Assembly (NCBI GenBank): GCA_002439285.1 | Contig: DJTQ01000332.1 | Span: forward strand, 1 to 21,370 | Direction of reading: 5' to 3' | Length of the DNA: 21,370 nucleotides | Source: Paenibacillaceae bacterium UBA6304 | Lineage (GTDB): Bacteria; Bacillota; Bacilli; Paenibacillales; Paenibacillaceae | Notes under the pieces: generated by a model | What the model saw: only the letters and a program-made list of their open reading frames with translations | What the model was told of the DNA's origin: nothing | Database searches by the model: none | Shown: positions 8,218-14,391 of the stretch, one piece after another | Numbering within the stretch: the first letter of the stretch is position 1 | Layout of the letters: each line of letters starts with the position of its first letter | Made by a program: the position numbers and the translations under genes

Positions 8218-8682
8218 ATGATCTTGGTTAGTTCCTGCCTGGCGGGAATGAAGGTTAGGTATAACGGAATGGACTGTTTGGATGAGACCATTCGAAATTG
8301 GGTAGAGGAAAAGAAGGCGGTAATGGTTTGTCCGGAGATTCTTGGCGGGTTGTCTATCCCTCGGGAACCAGCGGAGATTATCGGGGGTACGGGGGAAGAT
8401 GTGCTGTGCGGCAATGCACGGGTCATCACGAAATCAGGTCATGACGTTACTGACATGTTCATTCACGGTGCTCATGAGACCCTTCGTATCGCCAAAGAGC
8501 TAGGCGCAACAACGGTCGTCATGAAGGCGAACAGCCCTTCTTGCGGCAACGGTGTAATTTATGACGGGAACTTCAATGGCCGGCGAATCCCGGGTAACGG
8601 CGTGGCAGCGGCTTTACTGAAGCAAGAGGGCATCCGGATTTTGTCGGAGGATGAGGTGGATTCGAGCGTATTGGCTGAATGA
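8218..8682 (+). CDS. DUF523 family protein
   Basis: Small cytoplasmic protein of 154 residues; DUF523 members are widespread but, to my knowledge, biochemically poorly defined. Family hallmarks are present: VSSCLAG near the N-terminus with Cys7, Cys20 before a conserved acidic stretch, CPEILGGLSIPREPAE (Cys38 onward) and NSPSCG with Cys109. The conserved cysteines suggest metal or Fe-S binding, which is inference. I chose the ATG at 8218 because AAAGGGAGG lies just upstream; an in-frame TTG at 8197 would add seven residues but precedes that site. It appears monocistronic, with its own terminator directly after it. Confidence 0.88.
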   Translation: MILVSSCLAGMKVRYNGMDCLDETIRNWVEEKKAVMVCPEILGGLSIPREPAEIIGGTGEDVLCGNARVITKSGHDVTDMFIHGAHETLRIAKELGATTVVMKANSPSCGNGVIYDGNFNGRRIPGNGVAAALLKQEGIRILSEDEVDSSVLAE

Positions 8683-8690
8683 AATAAAAC

Positions 8691-8723
8691 AGCGGGCTCC
8701 TGAAAAGGAATCCGCTATTTTTT
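8691..8723 (+). terminator. Rho-independent terminator after the DUF523 gene
   Basis: Stem AGCGG/CCGCT with inner TCCT/AGGA around a GAAA loop (8691-8716), followed by ATTTTTT. It starts 8 bp after the stop codon and also separates this gene from the convergent gene ending at 8733. Confidence 0.82.
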
Positions 8724-8732
8724 ATGGGGATT

Positions 8733-9800
8733 TTAAATGAAACGTTCGGCCGTATGAATAGCCTTCTCTTTATGGAAAATTAAATCTGAAATATTTCCTA
8801 TAGGTATCATTGTCTTATCTTCATCGTTAAATTGAATAGCTTTATTTGAACTGTTCAAATAAATTCTGCATATCCATTTTCTAATATTATTATCTATCAA
8901 AATATTAAAGTAACTTAGATTGTCTCGGTAATTAATACGCTCTGGTGGAATGATATCTTTTAACAATACTCGGATGGTGATATAACCTTCTAGCTCTTCC
9001 TGAGTTGTAACTACTTCCGGACTTTCATCGGAAATGGTTTCAATTGTTGGGGCTGCTTCTTTTGTAACTTGTTCGGAATTCGTATTAGCAAGCGCAGATT
9101 GTAATTTGTCATTAAGGATATCATTTACAAATTCTTTTAGTGAGCGTTTAACTATACCGTTAAATTTCTCTATCACTTGTCTTGTTTTCTTGCCAGGATA
9201 AACATCGGATAATATGACAGAAACAAAATCATCTGAAGGACTTTCCCACTGTTCTTTTAAAAAGCGTTTAACCTCATTCGTATATTTCAACTCTGCGGCA
9301 GTGGTATTGATACTTTCAACATCAAAGATATCCTTCTTAAACTTATTAAGTTCAGCAATCTGATGATCCCTAAGATCGAATAAATTCAATTCAAAGAAAG
9401 GGGTTGCATCCATTTTATTTTGTTCTTCTAAATCAGAATAAAATTTGTAAATGACCCCGTTTGTAAGAATAGCAAACTTTGCTTCGGTAGTTCCAAAATA
9501 TCTAAAAAGTTGGGAATCGTGTTTGGTTAGCTGCTCTTGAATGGATTTTGCCTCAATCAAAATGATAGGCTTTTTATTTTGCATAATAGCGTAATCAACT
9601 TTTTCGCCTTTTTTAATTCCGACATCGGCTACAAACTCTGGGAGAAACTCTTCCGGATTAAAGACATCATAGTTTAGGGTTTGGAAGAATGGCATAATTA
9701 CTGAGGTTTTAGTTGCTTCTTCCGTTAAAATACTGTCCTTCAATTTTTGTACTCTTTTAGCAAGAGCCCGAATCTGATCTGCAAATTCCAAATCAAACAT
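8733..9800 (-). CDS. Orphan type I restriction HsdR N-terminal-domain-like nuclease
   Basis: A 355-residue protein with a PD-(D/E)XK nuclease fold like that at the N-terminus of HsdR subunits. Visible motifs are TEEATKTSVIMPFF (26-39), the Asp69 of KVDYAI and IEAK with Glu83 and Lys85, and QLFRYFGTTEAKFAILTNG. There is no helicase domain, and no HsdM or HsdS gene is nearby, so it is not a classical type I system. The family is common as a stand-alone protein; function is not established, and phage defence or DNA repair are guesses. The gene is visibly more AT-rich than its neighbours, suggesting horizontal transfer. AGGAG abuts the ATG with no spacer, while TTG codon 4 (9789-9791) is nine bases from it, so the true start may be that TTG (352 residues). 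Confidence 0.85.
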   Translation of the reverse strand: MFDLEFADQIRALAKRVQKLKDSILTEEATKTSVIMPFFQTLNYDVFNPEEFLPEFVADVGIKKGEKVDYAIMQNKKPIILIEAKSIQEQLTKHDSQLFRYFGTTEAKFAILTNGVIYKFYSDLEEQNKMDATPFFELNLFDLRDHQIAELNKFKKDIFDVESINTTAAELKYTNEVKRFLKEQWESPSDDFVSVILSDVYPGKKTRQVIEKFNGIVKRSLKEFVNDILNDKLQSALANTNSEQVTKEAAPTIETISDESPEVVTTQEELEGYITIRVLLKDIIPPERINYRDNLSYFNILIDNNIRKWICRIYLNSSNKAIQFNDEDKTMIPIGNISDLIFHKEKAIHTAERFI

Positions 9801-9811
9801 CTCCTAATGGC

Positions 9812-9826
9812 CCCCATCGGATGGGG
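9812..9826. promoter_or_regulatory. Perfect palindrome just upstream of the HsdR-like gene
   Basis: CCCCATC and GATGGGG flank a single central G. It lies 11 bp before the start codon, next to the ribosome binding site. It could be an autoregulatory operator or an RNA hairpin affecting translation; neither can be decided from sequence. Confidence 0.35.
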
Positions 9827-9942
9827 TATTTGCTAATTACGTACTTGTTTATAACCACTCTAATAGCTCACCTTCTATAAGTATTACTTTCTACCTATTC
9901 ATTGCAAATCCTTCCTAGTTATTGTGATCTATAGAGAAAACC

Positions 9943-9963
9943 AGGGAAGGAAATCCCTTCCCT
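9943..9963 (-). terminator. Hairpin next to the truncated copy of the 52-residue gene
   Basis: Perfect 8-bp arms AGGGAAGG and CCTTCCCT around AAATC. On the minus strand it is followed by GGTTTTCTC, a weak T-tract. It lies two bases from the end of the 90-bp duplication and would terminate transcripts of the truncated copy. Confidence 0.5.
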
Positions 9964-9965
9964 AG

Positions 9966-10055
9966 CTGTCTTCCTGTCTAGGCTAACGGTGCTCGATCAA
10001 GTCGATCGCGCCCAGCACGATGTGCGCCAGGCCAAAGCCGAGAACTCCGGTTGCA
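9966..10055 (-). repeat. 90-bp direct repeat, copy 1 (partner at 10482-10571)
   Basis: Matches 10482-10571 at 88 of 90 positions by eye, same orientation, 516 bp apart. The unit covers the 3' end of the small membrane-protein gene plus 17 bases after its stop codon. Confidence 0.92.
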
Positions 10056-10064
10056 ATTACTTTA
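9983..10064 (-). pseudogene. Truncated copy of the 52-residue small membrane-protein gene
   Basis: The minus strand encodes VKVIATGVLGFGLAHIVLG...IEHR and the same TAG stop as the intact gene at 10499-10657, but no start codon or ribosome binding site. Upstream the frame runs into a stop within a few codons. The shared 90-bp part has only two substitutions, both at third codon positions (His CAC/CAT and Ile ATC/ATT), so the protein is unchanged. This is a partial duplication or a remnant of a second full copy. Confidence 0.72.
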
Positions 10065-10181
10065 ACTAACTAGTCACGAAACAGCGCACATGAAGCAAAC
10101 TTTCCAGTAACCAGATATCAGAACCACTAACTTCAAGTATTCACCGCTGGGATCGATAGAAATGAGGGTTGTTGGGAGCAA

Positions 10182-10206
10182 CTTAACTGTATTACCTACA
10201 GTTAAT
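10182..10206 (+). repeat. 25-bp interspersed palindrome, copy 1
   Basis: Arms TTAACTGTA and TACAGTTAA around TTACC. It begins 51 bp before copy 2, in the same orientation, judged by the asymmetric core. Confidence 0.8.
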
Positions 10207-10232
10207 TACCGTGAATCTAGTCGTTCTGTAGA

Positions 10233-10257
10233 ATTAACTGTATTACCTACAGTTAAT
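10233..10257 (+). repeat. 25-bp interspersed palindrome, copy 2
   Basis: Perfect 10-bp arms ATTAACTGTA and TACAGTTAAT around TTACC, nearly identical to copy 1. Confidence 0.82.
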
Positions 10258-10294
10258 CCTTATCGATTCCGCTCTTTTTGCTGCAAATGACTAA

Positions 10295-10319
10295 ATTAGA
10301 TGTAGGATTTCCAGTTAGT
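10295..10319 (-). repeat. 25-bp interspersed palindrome, copy 3 (degenerate)
   Basis: Matches copy 4 at about 20 of 25 positions, sharing TGTAGG and TTTCCAGTTA. It is in the opposite orientation to copies 1 and 2, and starts 51 bp before copy 4. Confidence 0.6.
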
Positions 10320-10345
10320 TTGTCTGGACCTGGCCTACCGAGAGA

Positions 10346-10370
10346 AATAACTGTAGGTTTTCCAGTTAAT
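10346..10370 (-). repeat. 25-bp interspersed palindrome, copy 4
   Basis: Arms AATAACTGTA and TCCAGTTAAT around GGTTT. The core is the reverse complement of the AAACC core of the copy at the end of the window. Confidence 0.78.
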
Positions 10371-10407
10371 CTTCATAGAGTGGCCTGATTAGCCTAGGAG
10401 GAGCGAC

Positions 10408-10497
10408 ATGGCGAAAGTGAGCTTGGTCAGGAGAAATAGGGGTGTCCCTCAGTCATCTACGATGATTTTTGGGACACCCCCCTGTCTTCCTGTCTAG
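10408..10497 (+). CDS. Possible 29-residue leader-like peptide
   Basis: An ATG six bases after AGGAGG (AGGAGGAG at 10396-10403) opens a 29-codon frame beginning MAKVSLVRRNRGVPQ and ending in LPV. The peptide is basic at its N-terminus and has no membrane span. Most of the second half is encoded inside the 10439-10480 hairpin, and its last codons enter the 90-bp duplication. The ribosome binding site is strong; whether a peptide this small is expressed cannot be told from one sequence. It could equally be part of a repeated non-coding element. I do not recognise a family. Confidence 0.35.
   Translation: MAKVSLVRRNRGVPQSSTMIFGTPPCLPV
10439..10480. terminator. Strong long hairpin downstream of the 52-residue gene
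   Basis: Perfect 10-bp arms GGGGTGTCCC (10439-10448) and GGGACACCCC (10471-10480) with an inner stem TCATC-TAC-GATGA. It lies 18 bp after the stop codon of the minus-strand 52-residue gene, where a terminator would be expected, but neither strand has a T-run after it. A role as processing or stability hairpin, or as part of a mobile repeat, is also possible. Confidence 0.5.
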
Positions 10498-10571
10498 GCT
10501 AACGGTGCTCGATCAAGTCGATCGCGCCCAGCACAATATGCGCCAGGCCAAAGCCGAGAACTCCGGTTGCA
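10482..10571 (-). repeat. 90-bp direct repeat, copy 2 (inside the intact gene)
   Basis: Partner of 9966-10055. It contains the last 24 codons of the intact 52-residue gene and 17 bases downstream. Homology stops abruptly at the hairpin on one side and mid-gene on the other. Confidence 0.92.
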
Positions 10572-10657
10572 GCAAGTTTATACTTGCTTCCAAGCAGTGA
10601 TGCGGCAGAAGCGGACACTACGGCTCCAAGAACGGTAGGAATCAAACCTTCACGCAT
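10499..10657 (-). CDS. Small hydrophobic membrane protein of unknown function (52 residues)
   Basis: I do not recognise a named family. The protein reads MREGLIPTVLGAVVSASAAS... and ends in DLIEHR. It is alanine- and glycine-rich, with two hydrophobic stretches (about 6-22 and 29-48) separated by the polar turn GSKYK, so a two-span hairpin in the membrane is likely. I chose the ATG at 10657 because AAAGGGGTG lies just upstream on the minus strand; a longer open frame reaching back to 10795 would lack such a site and adds unrelated sequence. A strong hairpin follows the gene. A nearly identical 90-bp piece is repeated 516 bp away with only synonymous changes, which supports it being a real protein-coding gene. 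Confidence 0.68.
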   Translation of the reverse strand: MREGLIPTVLGAVVSASAASLLGSKYKLAATGVLGFGLAHIVLGAIDLIEHR

Positions 10658-10680
10658 GCGATACACCCCTTTGGACAAGA

Positions 10681-10707
10681 TTGGAAAGACAACTTTATTC
10701 TTATAAT
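10681..10707 (+). promoter_or_regulatory. Candidate promoter for the second sugar transporter operon
   Basis: A perfect -10 TATAAT (10702-10707) is preceded 15 bp upstream by TTGGAA. The spacing is short and the -35 weak. It would give a leader of about 140 nt before the permease at 10852. The same AT-rich stretch could serve the divergent 52-residue gene. Confidence 0.33.
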
Positions 10708-10851
10708 ACATAGCGAGAATTATGCATCGGATCAAGCAATTGAAACTCTCCTGCGTCAAGCCTGAACTGACCGCTCCAAGACTCTCCAGATTCAATCCTT
10801 TACCCCGAAGGGTAAAAAAAGGGCAAAACAGTTAGCCAAGGGGTGAAGCCA

Positions 10852-11733
10852 ATGAGACGGAGAAGTGAGTCCGGGCGGATACAACAATTGGTGTTCGTGG
10901 GACCTTCGACGATATTTTTCATACTGATCGTGGCAGTTCCATTCTTTCTGGGCCTGTATTATGCCTTCACGGATTGGAACGGAATATCCAGACAGGTGGA
11001 CGGAGTCGGGCTGCGGAATTTTGCCCATGTCTTTACTAAAGACCCTGCTTTTCTGAATTCATTCTGGTTCACGGCAAAATTCACGGTGCTGGGCGTCTTG
11101 CTCACAAATGTGGTGGGCTTTGCGCTCGCGTATTTTTTGACGAAACGGTTGTACACCCGCAATGTCATGCGCACGGTCTTCTTCATGCCCCATGTCATCG
11201 GAGGATTGCTGCTGGGTTTCATTTGGCAGTTTATTTTTGTCCGGGGCTTTGCGTCCATTGGCGGGGCCACGGGATGGTCCTTTTTTAAGTTGCCTTGGCT
11301 TGGGACGGAAGCGACTTCCTTCTGGGCAATCGTGATCGTCTTTGTCTGGCAAAACGCGGGCTATCTCATGGTCATTTATATTTCCGCCATTAATAATGTG
11401 CCGAAGAATCTGATCGAAGCGGCCAAGGTCGACGGAGCCGGGCGCGGACAGGTACTGCGTAACGTCATCGTCCCGTTGGTTATGCCTGCGGTAACGGTAT
11501 GTTTGTTCCTCGCGATCTCGTGGTCGTTTAAGCTGTTTGACCTGAACCTCTCCCTGACTAAGGGCGGGCCATTCAAATCGACGGAATCGGTGGCGCTGAA
11601 TATCTATAACGAAGCGTTCAATATCAGCCGGTTCGGTATGGGTTCGGCCAAGGCGATCATTTTCTTCATTATCGTAGCGTTGATCTCAATTCTTCAGGTC
11701 CGGGCGACCAAGAGCAGGGAGGTTGAATTGTAA
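10852..11733 (+). CDS. Carbohydrate ABC transporter permease, MalF/UgpA type
   Basis: First channel subunit of a CUT1-type sugar importer, 293 residues. A basic N-terminus (MRRRSESGRIQQ) is followed by a strong span (LVFVGPSTIFFILIVAVPFF) and five more; the coupling loop reads IEAAKVDGAGRGQVLRNVIV. I chose the ATG at 10852, seven bases after AAGGGGT; an in-frame GTG at 10843 lies inside that ribosome binding site. The stop codon TAA shares one base with the ATG of the next permease (TAATG), indicating translational coupling. The operon encodes two permeases and a binding protein but no hydrolase, so the transported sugar cannot be named. Confidence 0.94.
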   Translation: MRRRSESGRIQQLVFVGPSTIFFILIVAVPFFLGLYYAFTDWNGISRQVDGVGLRNFAHVFTKDPAFLNSFWFTAKFTVLGVLLTNVVGFALAYFLTKRLYTRNVMRTVFFMPHVIGGLLLGFIWQFIFVRGFASIGGATGWSFFKLPWLGTEATSFWAIVIVFVWQNAGYLMVIYISAINNVPKNLIEAAKVDGAGRGQVLRNVIVPLVMPAVTVCLFLAISWSFKLFDLNLSLTKGGPFKSTESVALNIYNEAFNISRFGMGSAKAIIFFIIVALISILQVRATKSREVEL

Positions 11734-12569
11734 TGGATACCACCAAACGCTATCGCGGCGGACTGATCTTGATCGAAGTAGTGCTTCTTCTCGGCGGGCT
11801 GATCTTTCTGGTACCTTTTTATTTTCTGATCGTCAATTCATTGAAAAGCTTTGGCGAAATTTTGACCGACTCGGCCGGATGGCCTGACGTATTCCAATGG
11901 AGCAACTATGCGGAAGCGTGGAAAAAGACCTCGTTCCCCAAAGCGTTCGGCAATTCGCTACTCGTTACGGTGGCCAGCAACTTGCTGCTCGTGCTCATGT
12001 GCTCGATGTCCGCTTACCGGATGGCCCGCAAACCGACACGGTATAACCGATTCCTGTATGCGGTCTTTGTCGCTGCGATGGTCATTCCGTTTCAGGCGAT
12101 CATGATTCCGCTGGTCAAAGTAACCAGTCTGCTCGGCCTCATGAACTCGACTTTGGGATTGGTGATCTGCTATTTGGGCTTTGGCGCGCCGCTTACGGTG
12201 TTCATGCTCCACGGATTCGTCAAATCCGTTCCGATAGATATCGAAGAAGCCGGCCGGGTTGACGGATGTTCCCCTTATGGGACGTTTTTCCGGATCATTC
12301 TCCCGCTCATGCAGCCGATCGCGGTAACAGTCATTATTTTGAACACGTTGTGGATTTGGAATGACTACCTGATGCCGTCGCTGATCTTGCAGAAGCCGGA
12401 ATTGTTTACGATTCCGATTGAGACGTTCGCCTTCTTCGGGCAGTATACCAAGCAGTGGAATCTGGCTCTGCCGGCTTTGGTACTGGGCATTACGCCAGTG
12501 GTAATCTTTTTCTTGGCCATGCAGAAATACATTATTGAAGGCATCGCTCAGGGATCGGTGAAAGGGTAA
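11733..12569 (+). CDS. Carbohydrate ABC transporter permease, MalG/UgpE type
   Basis: Second channel subunit of the importer, 278 residues. It begins MDTTKRYRGGLILIEVVLLL, with six hydrophobic spans. The EAA loop reads IEEAGRVDGCSPYGTFFRI, ending in LPL, and the C-terminus YIIEGIAQGSVKG is typical of MalG-type subunits. The start overlaps the previous stop by one base, so translation is coupled and a 1:1 heterodimer is expected. The gene precedes the binding-protein gene by 45 bp. It is clearly a paralogue of the permease at 672-1517, but the two differ throughout, so this is a separate system rather than a recent duplication. Confidence 0.95.
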   Translation: MDTTKRYRGGLILIEVVLLLGGLIFLVPFYFLIVNSLKSFGEILTDSAGWPDVFQWSNYAEAWKKTSFPKAFGNSLLVTVASNLLLVLMCSMSAYRMARKPTRYNRFLYAVFVAAMVIPFQAIMIPLVKVTSLLGLMNSTLGLVICYLGFGAPLTVFMLHGFVKSVPIDIEEAGRVDGCSPYGTFFRIILPLMQPIAVTVIILNTLWIWNDYLMPSLILQKPELFTIPIETFAFFGQYTKQWNLALPALVLGITPVVIFFLAMQKYIIEGIAQGSVKG

Positions 12570-12614
12570 ATAAAATAAGGCCGTGTACGAAGAAGTGAAG
12601 GAGGGTGAACGGAG

Positions 12615-13877
12615 ATGAAGCTGGGGAGACAACTCTTGCTCTTGATCGTAATGGCACTGCTGGTTGCCGGTTGCGGCAAAAGCGGGCCGGAGATGGATGG
12701 GAAGCGCAAGGTTTTGCATATTTTTCAGTTTAAGGTGGAAATTGCAGAAGCCATGGAAGGCCTGAAAGCGGAGTTTGAAAAAGAACATCCCGACATCAAG
12801 CTGGATATCCAGACTGTCGGAGGGGGCAGTGACTATGGGGCATCCTTGCGCTCGAAATTCGCCTCCGGAGAAGAACCGGATATATTCAATATCGGCGGGT
12901 TTACGGAGATGGAGATGTGGCAGGAATACCTGGAGGATTTGTCGGACGAGCCTTGGGTAAAAGACGTTAAGGAGATCGCCAAGGAGCCGATGACGAAGGA
13001 TGGCAGGCTTTACGGACAGCCGATGAACCTGGAAGGTTACGGCTTTATATATAACAAGGACCTGTTCGAGAAGGCGGGGATTAAGGAGAAGCCTGTGACG
13101 CTCAGCGGGTTACGTGAAGCGGCCGAGAAGCTGAAGGCGGCGGGAATCACGCCATTCTCCAACGGATACCAGGAATGGTTCGTCCTCGGAAATCATAACG
13201 TCAATGCGGCATTCGCCAATCAAAAAGACCCGGCGGAATTCATTCAGGGATTAACGGACGGCAAATATAAGTTTGCGGATGATCCTATTTTCAAGCAGTG
13301 GATGGAACTGCTCGATTTGACGCTGGAATATGGCAACCCGAATCCGCTGACCACGGATTATAACACCCAAGTGACGATGTTTGCCAGTGGGGAGACGGCC
13401 ATGCTGCAGCAAGGCAACTGGACGCAGGTACAGCTTGACGGGATTAACCCGGATCTGAACCTCGGTATTCTGCCGATGCCGGTTGACGATACGGCTGAAG
13501 ATAACGATAAGCTGTTTGTCGGCGTGCCGAACAACTGGGTCATTTACAAGGATTCCCCGGTCAAGGAGGAAGCCAAAGAATTTCTCAACTGGCTGGTAAC
13601 CTCCGAAACGGGCAAAAAATATATCACAAAAGAATTCCAGTTCATCCCTGCGCTTGACAGCATCCCGGGGACGGAGGAGGATCTAGGCGCATTGGGCATG
13701 GAAGTGCTCAACTATACGGATGCCGGGAAAGCGCTGACCTGGAATTGGTTCCGGTTTCCGAACGGTATGGCGCCTGAAATCGCCAGCAGTATCCAGGCGT
13801 ATATCGGCGGGAAAATCGGTAAACAGGAAATGCTGAAGCAATTCCAGATGAATTGGGATAATCTCAGCGTAGAGTAA
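12615..13877 (+). CDS. Extracellular sugar-binding lipoprotein (SBP family 1)
   Basis: Substrate-capturing component of the importer, 420 residues. The signal peptide MKLGRQLLLLIVMALLVAGC carries a lipobox (LVAGC) with lipidated Cys20, so it is anchored to the outer face of the membrane. The mature part has the family 1 binding-protein pattern: a domain opening with VLHIFQFKVEIAEAMEGL, the segment EPDIFNIGGF, and YGQPMNLEGYGFIYNKDLF around residues 135-155. A ribosome binding site GAAGGAGGG precedes the ATG. In most CUT1 operons the binding protein comes first; here it is last, after both permeases. No ATPase gene follows; in Bacillales such systems usually share MsmX. The ligand is unknown. 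Confidence 0.93.
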   Translation: MKLGRQLLLLIVMALLVAGCGKSGPEMDGKRKVLHIFQFKVEIAEAMEGLKAEFEKEHPDIKLDIQTVGGGSDYGASLRSKFASGEEPDIFNIGGFTEMEMWQEYLEDLSDEPWVKDVKEIAKEPMTKDGRLYGQPMNLEGYGFIYNKDLFEKAGIKEKPVTLSGLREAAEKLKAAGITPFSNGYQEWFVLGNHNVNAAFANQKDPAEFIQGLTDGKYKFADDPIFKQWMELLDLTLEYGNPNPLTTDYNTQVTMFASGETAMLQQGNWTQVQLDGINPDLNLGILPMPVDDTAEDNDKLFVGVPNNWVIYKDSPVKEEAKEFLNWLVTSETGKKYITKEFQFIPALDSIPGTEEDLGALGMEVLNYTDAGKALTWNWFRFPNGMAPEIASSIQAYIGGKIGKQEMLKQFQMNWDNLSVE

Positions 13878-13894
13878 AAAGCCTGAAAATAGAC

Positions 13895-13942
13895 GCAAGC
13901 GCCAAACGGATGGAATTATATCCGCGTGACGCTTGCTTTTTT
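13895..13942 (+). terminator. Rho-independent terminator of the second sugar transporter operon
   Basis: Outer arms GCAAGCG and CGCTTGC, inner CGGAT and ATCCG, followed directly by TTTTTT. It starts 17 bp after the binding-protein stop codon. Confidence 0.88.
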
Positions 13943-14321
13943 GTGTATACTCTCATGGAGTTATATTGTAACCCGCTCCTTCATGTACACAATGAAGGGC
14001 AACGAATGGTTCCTGCTTAGACTACAACCGCAACTGTATTACGGTTTCCAAAACAACAAAAGCCCTACCTCTCATTTGTCCTTGCGGCTCCGATGACCGC
14101 GCCAGCGTGAATTAGAAATACACGAAAATTCTTACTCTTTGGGTCTATCAAATAAGGAATTTTATACCTGATTAGGTATTAGGAGAGTTATAATCTTTTG
14201 AGGAACTACTATATGGGGTTTAACAATCTAATGATTTACTTTACTCTAATTATTGTGAAAAGTCAAGCAGGAGATGAAAGGAGAAAATTAAAACCTGTGC
14301 TCGTTGGCAAAGAATCAAAAG
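13943..14321. other. Intergenic region between the sugar operon and apbE
   Basis: No supported gene. Minor structures are an inverted repeat CCTTCAT/ATGAAGG at 13978-13998, a short hairpin AACCG/CGGTT at 14026-14046, and a small palindrome ATACCT-GATT-AGGTAT at 14164-14179 followed by AGGAG. The AACTGTATTAC within the second hairpin resembles one half of the 25-bp palindromes but is too degenerate to call a copy. Confidence 0.6.
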
Positions 14322-14350
14322 AAAAACCTCCGCTTCTTTCGAAACGGAGG
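14322..14350 (-). terminator. Rho-independent terminator of apbE
   Basis: Stem CCTCCG/CGGAGG around a 12-base loop (14327-14350), followed on the minus strand by TTTTTCTTTTG. It lies about 40 bp after the apbE stop codon. Confidence 0.75.
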
Positions 14351-14391
14351 CGGGTAAAGCGACCTCATATTGAGGAACTAGCCAATACTCC

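Larger units (their letters stand above)
10056..10394. other. Gene-free stretch carrying a cluster of 25-bp palindromes
   Basis: No ORF with a plausible ribosome binding site is seen on either strand. The only clear structure is four copies of a 25-bp imperfect palindrome between 10182 and 10370, annotated separately. The DNA between them looks unconstrained. Confidence 0.7.

Noticed and set aside
10182..10370. CRISPR array
   Set aside because: Repeats are palindromes of 25 bp in both orientations with spacers of 26-37 bp that are too few and uneven; no cas genes.
9801..10657. Insertion sequence or integrase remnant in the repeat region
   Set aside because: No transposase or recombinase coding fragments and no terminal inverted repeats with target duplication could be found.
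10658..10795. N-terminal extension of the 52-residue protein to 98 residues
   Set aside because: The extension lacks a ribosome binding site, while AAAGGGGTG sits correctly before the internal ATG; the extra residues have no coherent pattern.
14031..14050. Sixth copy of the 25-bp palindrome (AACTGTATTACGG...)
   Set aside because: Only one half matches; the second arm is missing, so chance or a decayed remnant cannot be separated.
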